Notes: a model not told the origin generated them from the sequence alone. DNA of 64,000 nucleotides from Paludibacter sp. (GCA_019163375.1 JAFLKK010000001.1:1-64000), one strand, 5' to 3'; shown: positions 1 through 9,820, numbered from the stretch's first letter. Program-made: numbers and translations.

Positions 1-36
1 GTACTGCTGCAAAGTGGGAGAGTAGATAGCCGCCGT
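1..36 (+). rRNA. rrf: 5S ribosomal RNA, 3' end only
   Basis: The first bases match the conserved 3' arm of bacterial 5S rRNA: a GTACTGC element, then GTGGGAGAGTAG, then GCCGCC. The rest of the molecule lies outside the window, so the exact 3' end is approximate. A strong rho-independent terminator follows within a few bases, as expected at the end of an rRNA operon. Confidence 0.8.
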
Positions 37-41
37 TTTTA

Positions 42-80
42 AAGCCCCGATTACTTAAAAGTAGTCGGGGCTTTTTTTTT
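42..80 (+). terminator. Rho-independent terminator of the rRNA operon
   Basis: A 13-bp stem (AGCCCCGATTACT pairing with AGTAGTCGGGGCT, one G-T pair) with a 4-nt loop is followed by nine T residues. It sits directly after the 5S rRNA end. Confidence 0.9.
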
Positions 81-134
81 GTGCCTGAAAGATGAAGAAT
101 TGAAAATAGAACGCTACTCATTTTATATAAACGA

Positions 135-167
135 AAACCCTCCACGGCATTGTGCTGTAGAGGGTTT
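135..167 (-). terminator. Terminator downstream of the nitroreductase gene
   Basis: An inverted repeat of about 15 bp (AAACCCTC...GAGGGTTT arms around a 3-nt loop) lies 25 bp beyond the stop codon of the leftward nitroreductase gene. A T-rich stretch follows on that strand. Confidence 0.7.
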
Positions 168-191
168 GTTTAATGGAAACGTTTGGATAAT

Positions 192-935
192 CTATTTTAG
201 AAATCCTTGTTCTTTGAGTGCTAAAAGAAATTTGTCTGAGAAAAACTCATTGTTTTTACGTGTGTAGCGTATGTCTGTAAAGACCTGAGCCAATGTTTCT
301 TTCTTGTTTTCTGCTATAAATTGTTTGTAAAAGTCACTGTTCTCCTTCTCTGTATAAAGTTCATCAATCACTTCTGAGCTAAATTCGCTATATGTTTCAT
401 AATGTATCACCGATTTTAATGGCAAACGATCTGTTTGTTCGGGATTTCCATCAGGATAGCCAACTGTAATCGTTGTTATTGGAACAACTAATTTTGGCAA
501 TTTAAGCGTGTTGATAATTTCTTGAGCATTATAAGTTGTTGTGCCTAGATAGCAAATTCCCAAGCCGGCACTTTCAGCAGCAACGCAGAAAGTCTGAGCT
601 GCAAGTAACGCGTCGATAGCAGACGAGATAAATGATTGAAAATTATCGTACCCCGGTTCAGCCTGCCGTTGTTCACACCATTGCGTAACCCGATTAAAAT
701 CGGCACAAAAAGTAAGTACAACCGGAGCCTGTGTAATCATTGGCTGATTGAAATGCGCGGGTGCCAGTTCTTTTTTTATCGTTTCGTCAGTAGTAACCAC
801 AATGCTATAAGCTTGCATGTTTCCTGTATTTGATGTTCTGCAAGCGGCTTCTAGAAGTTGATTTAGTAATTCAGAGGATATGGTTTTGTCAGTATATTTC
901 CGAACTGTACGATGTTGATTAAGTAGATTGAGCAT
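192..935 (-). CDS. NfsA-type nitroreductase (NADPH-dependent flavin oxidoreductase)
   Basis: The 247-residue protein belongs to the FMN-binding nitroreductase fold of the NfsA/FRP branch, which uses NADPH to reduce flavins, nitro compounds or quinones in the cytoplasm. The N-terminal HRTVRKY stretch (residues 8-14) corresponds to the flavin-phosphate-binding motif. The middle segment around AGLGICYLG (about 125-133) and the VGYPDG element (about 160-165) are typical of the family. Length is normal for NfsA-like proteins. The gene is a single transcription unit, with a well-formed promoter at 982-1012 and its own terminator. The physiological substrate cannot be read from the sequence. Confidence 0.85.
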   Translation of the reverse strand: MLNLLNQHRTVRKYTDKTISSELLNQLLEAACRTSNTGNMQAYSIVVTTDETIKKELAPAHFNQPMITQAPVVLTFCADFNRVTQWCEQRQAEPGYDNFQSFISSAIDALLAAQTFCVAAESAGLGICYLGTTTYNAQEIINTLKLPKLVVPITTITVGYPDGNPEQTDRLPLKSVIHYETYSEFSSEVIDELYTEKENSDFYKQFIAENKKETLAQVFTDIRYTRKNNEFFSDKFLLALKEQGFLK

Positions 936-981
936 GATGTGAATGAATGGTGTGTAGTCGATTGAATTGTTTTTTACACTA

Positions 982-1012
982 CAAAGATACTGTTTTTGAT
1001 TTCTAACTGCAA
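982..1012 (-). promoter_or_regulatory. Bacteroidota promoter for the nitroreductase gene
   Basis: Read on the minus strand, TTG (1012-1010) is followed after 20 bp by TATCTTTG (989-982). This matches the Bacteroidota housekeeping consensus TTTG - about 20 bp - TAnnTTTG. It lies 47 bp upstream of the ATG and after the gdhA terminator. Confidence 0.65.
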
Positions 1013-1020
1013 GTGTCTGA

Positions 1021-1064
1021 AAAAAGGAGAAAACTCTGCGATGGGCATTGAGTTTTCTCCTTTT
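1021..1064 (-). terminator. Terminator of gdhA
   Basis: A 15-bp A/G-rich inverted repeat (arms 1021-1036 and 1050-1064, core GGAGAAAACTC) lies 35 bp beyond the gdhA stop. It ends in a T run on the minus strand. Confidence 0.85.
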
Positions 1065-1098
1065 ATAAGTATTAGAGACGAGTTAAATTGCACAACGA

Positions 1099-2433
1099 TT
1101 AGATTACGCCTTGTGCTAACATAGCTTTTGCAACTTTTAAGAATCCGGCTACGTTGGCACCTTTCATATAATTAATATAGCCATCACTTTCGCGACCGTA
1201 TTTGACGCATTGAGTATGGATCTCGCTCATGATTTGGTGTAGTTTAGCATCCACTTCTTCAGCAGTCCATGTTAAGTGCATGGCATTTTGTGACATTTCC
1301 AAACCTGAAGTTGCTACTCCACCAGCATTTACAGCTTTTCCCGGTCCATACATGATTTTATGTTGAAGCAATAATTCAATAGCTTCAGGGGTACATCCCA
1401 TATTCGAAATTTCGCCAACGCAAATAACCCCATTTTCTACCAGAAGTCGAGCATCTTCTTCGTTCAGTTCGTTCTGAGTGGCACATGGAAGTGCAATATC
1501 TACTTTTACTTCCCATGGACGACGATTGGCAACGAATTTGGCTCCAAACTTTTCGGCGTATGGCTCAACAATGTCGTTGCAAGTGGCACGTAATTCGAGC
1601 ATGTACTCAATTTTCTCTCCGGCTATACCATTCTCATCGTAAATATAACCATCAGGGCCGGAAATAGAAACCACTTTTGCACCCATCTCGGTAGCTTTTT
1701 GGGCTGCTCCCCAGGCTACATTCCCAAATCCGGACAAAGCAATAGTTTTTCCCTGGATACTCATTCCGGCAGTTTCCAGCATTTGTTTTACAAAATACAA
1801 ACCACCAAATCCGGTTGCTTCGGGGCGAATCAGCGAACCACCGAATTCTAAATTTTTGCCGGTAAGCACACCTGTATTTACTCTTGCTAATTTGCGGTAC
1901 ATGCCGTATAAGTAACCAATTTCGCGTCCACCCACTCCGATGTCACCTGCAGGTACATCGGTATCTGGGCCAATATGTTGCCAAAGTTCAATCATAAATG
2001 CCTGACAGAATCGCATTACTTCAGCATCCGACTTTCCTTTTGGATTGAAGTCTGAGCCACCTTTAGCCCCACCCATAGGTAAGGTAGTAAGAGCATTTTT
2101 GAATATCTGTTCGAAGCCGAGAAACTTTAGAATGGATAAATTTACCGAAGGGTGAAATCGTAAGCCACCCTTGTAGGGTCCTATTGCATTGTTGAATTGA
2201 ATTCGGTAGCCAATATTGATTTGAACATCACCTCTGTCATCTACCCACGGAATCTTGAATGTAAAAATGCGATCCGGCTCAACCAATCGTTCAGCTATTT
2301 TTGCCTTCTCAAATTCGGGATGCTCGTTGTACACTTCTTCTATTGTACTCAATACTTCCTTAACGGCTTGTAAATACTCTGTTTCGCCCGGGTGTTTTGC
2401 TTCAAGCGATTGCATTAGTTTCTCTATGTTCAT
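1099..2433 (-). CDS. gdhA: NADP-type glutamate dehydrogenase
   Basis: The 444-residue protein is a hexameric-type glutamate dehydrogenase that interconverts 2-oxoglutarate plus ammonium and glutamate in the cytoplasm. The substrate domain contains the glycine-rich PMGGAKGG stretch with the catalytic lysine (about 120-127) and the DVPAGDIGVGGREIGY block (about 158-173). The Rossmann coenzyme domain carries GFGNVAWGAA (about 235-244). Length and motifs match the small (about 445 aa) anabolic enzymes, which are mostly NADP-dependent. The coenzyme call is by family similarity. It is monocistronic, with a terminator at 1021-1064, and a 534-bp gap separates it from the divergent porin gene. Confidence 0.95.
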   Translation of the reverse strand: MNIEKLMQSLEAKHPGETEYLQAVKEVLSTIEEVYNEHPEFEKAKIAERLVEPDRIFTFKIPWVDDRGDVQINIGYRIQFNNAIGPYKGGLRFHPSVNLSILKFLGFEQIFKNALTTLPMGGAKGGSDFNPKGKSDAEVMRFCQAFMIELWQHIGPDTDVPAGDIGVGGREIGYLYGMYRKLARVNTGVLTGKNLEFGGSLIRPEATGFGGLYFVKQMLETAGMSIQGKTIALSGFGNVAWGAAQKATEMGAKVVSISGPDGYIYDENGIAGEKIEYMLELRATCNDIVEPYAEKFGAKFVANRRPWEVKVDIALPCATQNELNEEDARLLVENGVICVGEISNMGCTPEAIELLLQHKIMYGPGKAVNAGGVATSGLEMSQNAMHLTWTAEEVDAKLHQIMSEIHTQCVKYGRESDGYINYMKGANVAGFLKVAKAMLAQGVI

Positions 2434-2967
2434 ACCAGTCTGATTTTGTTAAATATTTATATTTGATGTGATAGTCGATTTTTATTGAAATTAAATATCC
2501 TTACATTGAGATTTTAAAATGACTGTTTGGGTATCTAAATGATATTAATAATTGTTCATTCATGGTGTTGAATGGCTAAAATGCTATCTAAATGATAGTT
2601 GGTGTGCTCTTGATAGGTATTCTGATTTCAGTACAAGTTTAGATATTTTATTTGTAACAGTCAAACAATTTCACTTGTTTTTTAGCAAAATTTTAAGTTC
2701 GCATAATTTCAAAAACCTTAATTTGATTTTCTGTTATTAAATTATAAGGTTTTCGGCTTGCCCAATAAATTTTTGTATCTTTGCGCTTGTGCATAAAAAC
2801 ACAATTTTTTGCATTTATAGGAGTTGTTCTAGAAGTTATTTTATAAATAAAGGCTTGAAATACTGTTTGTTCTTTGTTGTCGGAAAATAATACTTTATGC
2901 TATTGCATTGTAGGCCGCTGAGATTATTACTACCTAATTTGTTTATCGTACCTAATATATTTTTTGT
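2434..2967. other. Intergenic region between gdhA and the porin gene
   Basis: This AT-rich stretch of 534 bp lies between two divergent genes and should contain both promoters. The only element I can point to is a TATCTTTG box at 2776-2783 on the plus strand, noted separately. I see no convincing open reading frame, RNA gene or repeat. Confidence 0.6.
2776..2783 (+). promoter_or_regulatory. Candidate -7 box for the porin gene
   Basis: TATCTTTG matches the Bacteroidota -7 consensus exactly and lies about 185 bp upstream of the GTG start. No well-spaced -33 TTTG is present; the nearest TTG is at 2758-2760, which is too close. A long 5' untranslated region is implied if this promoter is used. 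Confidence 0.4.
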
Positions 2968-4851
2968 GTGAAGAAGTTTATTATTTGTATTCAGGTTATA
3001 TTGTTTTCCATCACTCTTTTTGCTCAAACCGAGCAGGTAAATCAATATGTAAAAACGTGGAGAATCTCGGAACAGTTTGCGAAAGTCGATTCTTTTCATA
3101 TTGATACACTACATCTTAATTATCAGGATGCTAACCCAATTGACCGATTTAGTATAGCCAATTCATATAATGGAAATTTGGGTTCACCCATACAATCAAA
3201 ATTGTATTTTAACAGACCTGAAGTAAATGATTTTATTTTTTCGAATGCTTATTCCCCCTATTTGATGAATGTTCAGAATGCAACATTTTATAATACCAAG
3301 TCTCCATTTAGCAATTTAAATTATACATCAGGAGGAACAACTTACAGAAAAGAAGATAATATCAAATTCTTATTCACAGTTAATACGAATAAGAAATTTA
3401 ATTTTGGTACAACACTGGACTATATTTATGCCAGAGGTGAGTATGATAATCAGGCAGTAACTAAGTTTTCAGGCTCTTTGTTTGGTAGTTATAATGGCAA
3501 GCATTATACAGCTTATGGATTGGCCTCTACAAATAGCTTAAGTAATTTTGAGAATGGTGGACTGAAGGATGTGACAAATGGAATCAATCCTGAGAATGTG
3601 GCTACTATGATTATTCCGGTAAATATGGAGGGTTATTCTAAATTTAAACAAAAACAGATCTATTATAATCATCAGTATACCATTGGCATTGAGCGGGCTA
3701 AGAGAATAAGTAAAGATTCTGTACGAATGGATTATGTGCCGGTAACCCGCTTTGCTCATACTTTTAAGTATGACGATGTGCGGAAACGATATTATGAGAA
3801 TACGGTAATTAATGATACAACTATCTACAAAAAGACGTATTTTGACAAACTAATTCATACAAACGACACTTCTGCTTTACGGACATTTAAAAATAATTTT
3901 TCCATAAGTATGGAAGAAGAGTTCAATAAATGGATGAACTTCGGGCTGACTGCTTTTGTGGAAAATGAAATGCAGAAATACACTTTTAATAGAGATACTT
4001 TGGTAAATAGCGTCTCTAAATCAACTACAAAAGTAGGTGGAATTCTCTCCAAAGAACGAGGTCAACGTTTTCGCTACAATGTACTTGGCGAATTGAGTTT
4101 AATTGGGTACAAAGCCGGTGATTTTAGAATTGAAGGTACAATGGGTGGTTTTTTTAAACTTTGGAATGATAGTATTTCGCTGGTTGCCAATGGGTTTATG
4201 AGAAGTGATAAGCCTTCATTTTTCTTAGAATCTTATAATTCAAATCATTTTAGGTGGGAGAATCATTTTGCCAGTACCTATCGTACTCATATCGGTGGTA
4301 CTTTCTCCATCCCTACGCGTTCATTATCTTTAAATGTAGGTGTTGAGAATATAACTCAACTCATCTATTTTAATTCTAATGCTTTACCCGATCAGTATTC
4401 GGGCAATGTACAGGTTATAGCAGTAAATTTAAAACAAGATTTTCGTGTAGGAAAGTTTACGCTCGAAAATAATATTGTGTATCAGTTAAGTTCTCAGGCC
4501 GACATTTTGCCCTTACCAACTCTGTCACTTTATCATAATTTGTATTATAATGATAAATGGTTTAATGTGTTGAGTATGCAATTGGGCACAAGTGTGCGTT
4601 ATAATACTTCGTATTACGCACCGAAGTATATGCCTGCCACTGGTCAGTTTTATACGCAGTCGGACGTAAAAATCGGCAATTTCCCAATTGTAAATGTATA
4701 TTTAAACTTTCATTTAAAACGTACTCGCGTTTTTGTTGAGTATTATCATTTAAATCAGAAGTTTATGAAAACAGCCTATTTCTCGATGCCTAATTACCCG
4801 ATAGACCCTGCTATTATTAAAACGGGAGTATCCTGGAATTTTTATGATTAA
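2968..4851 (+). CDS. Putative outer-membrane porin (Porin_10-like)
   Basis: The 627-residue protein starts at a GTG and has a clear signal peptide (MKKFIICIQVILFSITLFAQ, residues 1-20). No better upstream start exists in frame. The mature part is rich in alternating aromatic/polar strands, ends in an aromatic-containing segment (SWNFYD), and reads like a single beta barrel. It resembles the Bacteroidota 'putative porin' family. Such proteins are believed to form outer-membrane channels, but substrates are unknown. The following gene encodes a membrane-anchored solute-binding protein 76 bp downstream and may belong to the same transcript. Confidence 0.7.
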   Translation: MKKFIICIQVILFSITLFAQTEQVNQYVKTWRISEQFAKVDSFHIDTLHLNYQDANPIDRFSIANSYNGNLGSPIQSKLYFNRPEVNDFIFSNAYSPYLMNVQNATFYNTKSPFSNLNYTSGGTTYRKEDNIKFLFTVNTNKKFNFGTTLDYIYARGEYDNQAVTKFSGSLFGSYNGKHYTAYGLASTNSLSNFENGGLKDVTNGINPENVATMIIPVNMEGYSKFKQKQIYYNHQYTIGIERAKRISKDSVRMDYVPVTRFAHTFKYDDVRKRYYENTVINDTTIYKKTYFDKLIHTNDTSALRTFKNNFSISMEEEFNKWMNFGLTAFVENEMQKYTFNRDTLVNSVSKSTTKVGGILSKERGQRFRYNVLGELSLIGYKAGDFRIEGTMGGFFKLWNDSISLVANGFMRSDKPSFFLESYNSNHFRWENHFASTYRTHIGGTFSIPTRSLSLNVGVENITQLIYFNSNALPDQYSGNVQVIAVNLKQDFRVGKFTLENNIVYQLSSQADILPLPTLSLYHNLYYNDKWFNVLSMQLGTSVRYNTSYYAPKYMPATGQFYTQSDVKIGNFPIVNVYLNFHLKRTRVFVEYYHLNQKFMKTAYFSMPNYPIDPAIIKTGVSWNFYD

Positions 4852-4927
4852 ATGATTGATTCCTACACTTTTTTAGTGGTTTAATGAATGATTAAACTGA
4901 ACTAGATTGATTTTTTATAATTTAGAA

Positions 4928-5734
4928 ATGAATAAAAAACTTAAAACAGGAATTTCGATTGGTACGTTACTCCTGCTTATCTGTATCTTTTTCCTTTTTA
5001 AACATGTGCGGCAACAAAAACATGATTTAAACGGGATTGTTGAAGCGGGTAGGCTTACGGTGGTGACTGAAGGTAGTAGTTCCGGACTATTAGTAAATGG
5101 AGATACAGTTTCAGGTTTTCAGTATGAAATCATCAAAGCTTTTGCCGATACTTTAGGAGTAGAGCTGGTAGTTACCGAACAAAACGACATGAAGAAATGT
5201 GTTGAAGGACTTGATAATGGTGATTATGACTTGATAGCCAATTTTATTCCTACTACCACACAATGGAAAAATGAGTTGCTCTATTCGGATCCGATATTTA
5301 CGTCGCATCAAGTGTTGGTTCAGCATATGATGTCTGACTCGAGTAGAGTAAATGTGCTTAAGAAACAAACTCAATTGGCTAACGATACCGTTTATATTCC
5401 GCTCAATTCACCGAATAAAATTCTGTTAGAACATTTATCGAATGATATTGCGGCTCCGATTCATATCATCGAAATGAAAAATATGAATGCAGAAAGGCTT
5501 ATCCGTTTGGTGGCCGAAGGAAAGATAAAAAACACTATTTGTGAGGTACTACTGGCCGAGCGATTTAAAAATCAGTATGGAAATATTGATATCTCAATGC
5601 CGGTAGGCTTTGCTCAACAACAGGTTTGGGCTGTTCCAGTCAAATCAGTCCAATTGCTCGAGAAATTGAATGCTTTTTTGTATGATTTTGTAGGAAGCTC
5701 AGACTATTGGAAAATTTACAGTAAATATTATTAA
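4928..5734 (+). CDS. Membrane-anchored periplasmic solute-binding protein (SBP_bac_3)
   Basis: I start this gene at the ATG at 4928 rather than the in-frame TTG at 4907, because the ATG places a lysine-rich N-terminus directly before one hydrophobic helix (residues 8-25). The roughly 240-residue remainder has the layout of a family 3 extracellular solute-binding domain (YEIIKAFADTLGVELV, then DGNYDLI-like and YSDPIFTSHQVLV segments). This fold also forms the N-terminal half of lytic transglycosylase MltF, but no transglycosylase domain follows here. It probably binds a small amino-acid-like or muropeptide ligand in the periplasm. No permease is adjacent, so a sensing role is as likely as transport. 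Confidence 0.7.
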   Translation: MNKKLKTGISIGTLLLLICIFFLFKHVRQQKHDLNGIVEAGRLTVVTEGSSSGLLVNGDTVSGFQYEIIKAFADTLGVELVVTEQNDMKKCVEGLDNGDYDLIANFIPTTTQWKNELLYSDPIFTSHQVLVQHMMSDSSRVNVLKKQTQLANDTVYIPLNSPNKILLEHLSNDIAAPIHIIEMKNMNAERLIRLVAEGKIKNTICEVLLAERFKNQYGNIDISMPVGFAQQQVWAVPVKSVQLLEKLNAFLYDFVGSSDYWKIYSKYY

Positions 5735-5798
5735 TGTATCGTTGGCATGAAACGCTTGTTTCAATTGATGATTGCCAATGAATTCAACAGACTAAATT

Positions 5799-6716
5799 AT
5801 GCCTCTAAATATACCATTCACATTGCCGGCAGTAGATGTTCTTCGTGAAGAGAATATTTTTGTAATGGACTCAGAACGAGCTTCGAGTCAGGAAATTCGT
5901 CCGCTTAAAATTGTGATATTGAACTTGATGCCGGTGAAGATAACCACCGAAACTGATTTGATTCGTTTACTGTCCAACTCGCCACTGCAGATTGAAATCG
6001 ATTTTTTGCATATGGAAAGTCATACTTCAAAAAATACACCTATTGAGCATCTGATGACTTTTTATAAGAGTTTTGATGAGATTAAAGAAAGTAATTATGA
6101 TGGTATGATTATTACCGGTGCCCCGGTGGAATTACTCGAATTTGAGGAAGTAAATTATTGGTCGGAAATAACAACCATCTTTGATTGGGCTAAAACGCAC
6201 GTAACCTCAACTTTGTTTATTTGTTGGGCGGCACAGGCAGGATTGTATCATTATTACGGGATTGATAAATATCCACTTGATGCAAAGATGTTTGGCGTAT
6301 TTGAGCACATGAAATTTGAAAAACATAATCCGATATTCCGTGGTTTTGACGATGTGTTTTATGTACCTCATAGTAGGCATACCGAAGTGCGAGCAGAAGA
6401 TATTCGCCGTGTGCCGGAGTTGACCTTGTTATCCGAATCGCCTGAAGCAGGTGTATATCTCGTAATGGCTCGCAATGGTCGTGAATTCTTTGTTACCGGA
6501 CACTCTGAGTATTCGCCGGATACTTTGAATACCGAATACAAGCGTGATGTTGCAAAAGGATTGGATATCAATTTACCTCAAAATTACTATCTGAACGATG
6601 ACCCAAACAATGAGCCGCTGGTTCGCTGGCGCAGTCATGCCAACTTAATGTTCACCAACTGGTTGAACTATTTTGTATATCAGGAAACTCCGTACGATTT
6701 AACGAAGATTCACTGA
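5799..6716 (+). CDS. metA: Homoserine O-acyltransferase MetA, predicted acetyl-CoA type
   Basis: The 305-residue enzyme acylates L-homoserine in the first committed step of methionine synthesis. The catalytic residues are present at canonical positions: Cys142 in FICWAAQ, and His235 and Glu237 in GHSE. Residue 111, in GAPVELLEF, is Glu. In biochemically studied MetA proteins Glu at this position goes with acetyl-CoA use and Gly with succinyl-CoA use. The enzyme is therefore predicted to be a homoserine O-acetyltransferase even though annotation pipelines usually call the family a succinyltransferase. It follows the solute-binding gene by 64 bp. I see no SAM riboswitch in that gap, only a weak inverted repeat. 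Confidence 0.93.
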   Translation: MPLNIPFTLPAVDVLREENIFVMDSERASSQEIRPLKIVILNLMPVKITTETDLIRLLSNSPLQIEIDFLHMESHTSKNTPIEHLMTFYKSFDEIKESNYDGMIITGAPVELLEFEEVNYWSEITTIFDWAKTHVTSTLFICWAAQAGLYHYYGIDKYPLDAKMFGVFEHMKFEKHNPIFRGFDDVFYVPHSRHTEVRAEDIRRVPELTLLSESPEAGVYLVMARNGREFFVTGHSEYSPDTLNTEYKRDVAKGLDINLPQNYYLNDDPNNEPLVRWRSHANLMFTNWLNYFVYQETPYDLTKIH

Positions 6717-6814
6717 TATTTGAACAAGTAAGCTTATATAAGAGTATCCATTTTTCCTATTCTAAAAAATAAGGTTTTCAATTTTCTTTATGAGAATTGG
6801 AGACATTAACTATT

Positions 6815-8638
6815 ATGATAAATATCGAACTTCTCTCTCCTGCTAAAAATCTTGAATGTGGTTTGGCGGCTATTAATCATGGGGCTGATGCCGTGTATAT
6901 CGGTGCAGCGCAGTTTGGAGCACGTGCTGCAGCTGGAAATTCGATAGAAGATATTGCCACTTTGGTGCAGTATGCCCATCAGTTTCGTGTAAAGGTGTTG
7001 GTGGCATTGAATACAGTGCTGACCGACGATCAGTTACCAGATGCTGAAAAGTTGATTTGGGAGATATATAATACCGGAGCCGATGCACTGATTATTCAGG
7101 ATATGGGCATTTTGAAACTGAATTTACCGCCAATAGCACTTCATGCAAGTACGCAAACCGATAACCGCACAGTGGAAAAAGTTCGCTTTTTGCAGGATGT
7201 TGGTTTTTCGCGTGTGGTGATGGCTCGTGAGCTTTCGTTGAAGCAAATTTCTGAAATATCTTCCCAAACGGATGTTGAGCTGGAAGCTTTTGTCCATGGT
7301 GCTTTGTGTGTGAGTTACAGTGGTCAGTGCTATATGAGTCAGGCTAATTGCGGTCGAAGTGCTAACCGTGGTCAATGTGCTCAATACTGCCGTTTGCCAT
7401 ATCATTTGGTGGATGCAGATGATAATGTGTTGGTAAAAAATAAACATTTACTTTCGTTGAAAGATTTAGATCAGTCCGATTCCTTGGAAGAAATGATGGA
7501 AGCAGGGGTGACTTCGTTTAAAATTGAAGGACGATTGAAGGATGTAGATTATGTGAAAAATATCACTTCCTTTTATCGTAAGAAATTAGATGCGATTTTG
7601 GAGAACAATCCCCGTTTTCAACGAGCATCGGCAGGAAAAACGACCATCTTATTTGAACCTAATCCTGAGAAAAGTTTCCGTCGTGGTAACACCGATTATT
7701 TTTTACACGATCGTAAAGCTAATATTGTTCAGCAAGATACACCCAAATCGCTGGGTGAGCCGATAGGCAAAGTGACGTATATCGGTCGCAACTTCTTTGA
7801 AGTTCAGAATGGAACGCTGTTGAATAATGGTGATGGACTTTGTTTTGTAAATAAGCATGGTGATTTGACTGGATTTAGGGTAAACAGAGTAGAACGCAAG
7901 CAAATATTTCCAGCTGAAATGCCTAAGATTACGGATGGTGTTATGCTGTACCGTAATCAGGATCAGGCTTTTGAAAAAATACTCAAGGGCAAAACTTCCG
8001 AACGAAAGATAGCGCTTCAGGTTGTGTTTAAAGAAACTGCTACAGGTTTTTCTATTCAATTGACCGACGAAGAAGGAATTTCAAGCATTTTCGAAGCCGG
8101 ATGCGACAAACAGCCTGCTCAAAAGCCGGATGCTGTAAATGATAATATAAAGAACCAACTCTCCAAACTCGGAAATACTATTTATGAAGCTGCTGATGTT
8201 CAGATTCAAATAAGTTCCCCTTGGTTTTTTCAGGCTTCGCAATTAAGCGAATGGCGTCGATTGGCCATAGAGAGATTGGATGAGGTGAGAGCAGCTGCCT
8301 ATGTTCGTGAATTGAAACATGAAGCGAAGCCTGCAACCTTCACGACTACGCAATTATCATATTTGGGAAATGTAACCAACAAGTTGTCGGAGGAGTTCTA
8401 CCATGAGCATGGTGTGGAAGATGTACTACCGGGTTTCGAGGTGAAAGCAGAGGAAGGAGTGCCTTTGATGTATTGCAAACATTGCATTAAATATAGCATG
8501 GGTTGGTGCCCGAAAGAAGGCTATAAAGCTACGTTTAAAGAGCCCTTGTACCTAAGAAATAATGATCAGGTATATCAACTGACTTTTGACTGTAAGGCTT
8601 GTGAAATGAGAATTAGTAAGACCGATGCATTTATTTGA
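6815..8638 (+). CDS. U32 family protein, RlhA-like
   Basis: The likely start is the ATG at 6815 (MINIELLSPAKNLE), giving 607 residues. A TTG six codons upstream is in frame but unlikely. The N-terminal barrel carries the U32 signature region FVHGALCVSYSGQCYMS followed by GRSANRGQCAQYCR (about 165-200). Its cysteines are expected to bind an iron-sulfur cluster. A second cysteine set lies near the C-terminus (YCKHCIKYSMGWCPKEG and CKAC). Despite the 'peptidase' family name, characterised members such as RlhA and TrhP act in hydroxylation of 23S rRNA or tRNA bases. Length and the C-terminal DUF3656-like part resemble RlhA (23S rRNA C2501 hydroxylation). That assignment is inferred. Confidence 0.8.
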   Translation: MINIELLSPAKNLECGLAAINHGADAVYIGAAQFGARAAAGNSIEDIATLVQYAHQFRVKVLVALNTVLTDDQLPDAEKLIWEIYNTGADALIIQDMGILKLNLPPIALHASTQTDNRTVEKVRFLQDVGFSRVVMARELSLKQISEISSQTDVELEAFVHGALCVSYSGQCYMSQANCGRSANRGQCAQYCRLPYHLVDADDNVLVKNKHLLSLKDLDQSDSLEEMMEAGVTSFKIEGRLKDVDYVKNITSFYRKKLDAILENNPRFQRASAGKTTILFEPNPEKSFRRGNTDYFLHDRKANIVQQDTPKSLGEPIGKVTYIGRNFFEVQNGTLLNNGDGLCFVNKHGDLTGFRVNRVERKQIFPAEMPKITDGVMLYRNQDQAFEKILKGKTSERKIALQVVFKETATGFSIQLTDEEGISSIFEAGCDKQPAQKPDAVNDNIKNQLSKLGNTIYEAADVQIQISSPWFFQASQLSEWRRLAIERLDEVRAAAYVRELKHEAKPATFTTTQLSYLGNVTNKLSEEFYHEHGVEDVLPGFEVKAEEGVPLMYCKHCIKYSMGWCPKEGYKATFKEPLYLRNNDQVYQLTFDCKACEMRISKTDAFI

Positions 8639-8668
8639 AATTTTCCTTCAGGCTTGCAATAAATAGAA

Positions 8669-8705
8669 AATTCCGATTAACCCATTTGTTGGTTTAATCG
8701 GAATT
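8669..8705. terminator. Bidirectional terminator between the U32 gene and recA
   Basis: The inverted repeat AATTCCGATTAACC / GGTTTAATCGGAATT, with one bulged T and a short loop, lies between the converging stop codons. It has A-rich and T-rich flanks, so it can serve both genes. Confidence 0.8.
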
Positions 8706-8726
8706 CTGTTTTTAGGGATACCTAAT

Positions 8727-9746
8727 TTATTTATTTTTGATAGCTTCCACAATTTTAGCTTCCAGTTCAGCAGCTAATTCAGGATTGTCTTTTACAAGTG
8801 TTTTAGAAGCATCACGTCCCTGAGCCAGTTTGGTTTCACCGTAGCTGTACCATGAACCGCTCTTTTTGATAATGCCGTATTCTACACCAAGGTCAATGAT
8901 TTCGCCTGTTTTAGAAATACCTTCACCAAACATAATGTCAAATTCAGCTTTACGGAAAGGTGGTGCAACTTTGTTTTTTACCACTTTCACACGGGTTTGG
9001 TTACCAATTACCTCATCTCCATCTTTCAACTGACCAATACGGCGAATATCCAAACGAACAGAAGCATAGAACTTCAAGGCATTACCACCGGTAGTTGTTT
9101 CTGGGTTACCAAACATAACACCAATTTTTTCACGCAATTGATTGATGAAAATACAAGTAGTGTTGGTTTTGTTGATATTGGCAGTCAGCTTACGTAATGC
9201 TTGCGACATTAAACGTGCTTGTAATCCCATTTTCGAATCACCCATGTCGCCTTCCAACTCTGCTTTTGGAGTCAAAGCGGCTACCGAGTCAATCACCACA
9301 ATGTCGACAGCAGAAGAACGAATCAATTGATCGGCTACTTCCAGCGCTTGTTCACCATTGTCGGGTTGTGAGATAAGTAATTCTTCGATATTTACCCCTA
9401 ATTTTTCAGCATAAAAACGGTCGAAGGCATGCTCTGCATCGATAAATGCTGCAATACCACCGGCTTTTTGTGCTTCGGCAATGGCGTGAATGGCCAAGGT
9501 TGTTTTACCGGATGATTCCGGCCCGTAAATTTCAATTACACGTCCGCGGGGATAGCCACCTACGCCCAAAGCCACGTTTAATCCAACCGATCCGGTTGAG
9601 ATGAATGACACTTCTTCCACATGGGTGTCGCCCATTCTCATGATGGTTCCTTTTCCGTGGTCTTTGTCAATTTTGTCCATTGCCAATTGCAATGCTTTTA
9701 GTTTATCTGAGGTAGGTGATTTTACCTCTTCTGCGGTTTTAGCCAT
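8727..9746 (-). CDS. recA: Recombinase A
   Basis: This is a full-length 339-residue RecA, the DNA strand-exchange ATPase and SOS co-protease. The Walker A motif GPESSGKTT (about 74-82), the catalytic region around FIDAEHAFD, the VVIDSVAAL Walker B segment and the L2 loop region [17 protein letters not shown] are all intact. The C-terminus is short and mixed-charge ([13 protein letters not shown]) rather than strongly acidic. A PcrA/UvrD-type helicase gene lies directly upstream on the same strand. A TATCTTTG box at 9828-9821 suggests recA has its own promoter. I do not see an obvious SOS operator. Confidence 0.98.
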   Translation of the reverse strand: MAKTAEEVKSPTSDKLKALQLAMDKIDKDHGKGTIMRMGDTHVEEVSFISTGSVGLNVALGVGGYPRGRVIEIYGPESSGKTTLAIHAIAEAQKAGGIAAFIDAEHAFDRFYAEKLGVNIEELLISQPDNGEQALEVADQLIRSSAVDIVVIDSVAALTPKAELEGDMGDSKMGLQARLMSQALRKLTANINKTNTTCIFINQLREKIGVMFGNPETTTGGNALKFYASVRLDIRRIGQLKDGDEVIGNQTRVKVVKNKVAPPFRKAEFDIMFGEGISKTGEIIDLGVEYGIIKKSGSWYSYGETKLAQGRDASKTLVKDNPELAAELEAKIVEAIKNK

Positions 9747-9820
9747 AATTGTATAGTTTTATTTTTATTTATTTGTTTAATATTTGTTCAGATAAATGTT
9801 CGTGTCAATGTTTGTTGTTA

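Noticed and set aside
174-187. Third LacI-type operator (TGGAAACGTTTGGA)
   Set aside because: Only the inner 8 bp AAACGTTT is symmetric, the flanks do not pair, and it lies at the 3' side of the nitroreductase gene.
5735-5798. Possible SAM riboswitch in front of metA
   Set aside because: The gap is only 64 bp with a weak TTGGCA/TGCCAA inverted repeat, too short and without recognisable riboswitch motifs.
6797-6814. TTG start giving a longer U32 protein
   Set aside because: The added residues are not family-like, and the ATG at 6815 begins exactly at the conserved IELLSPAKN start.
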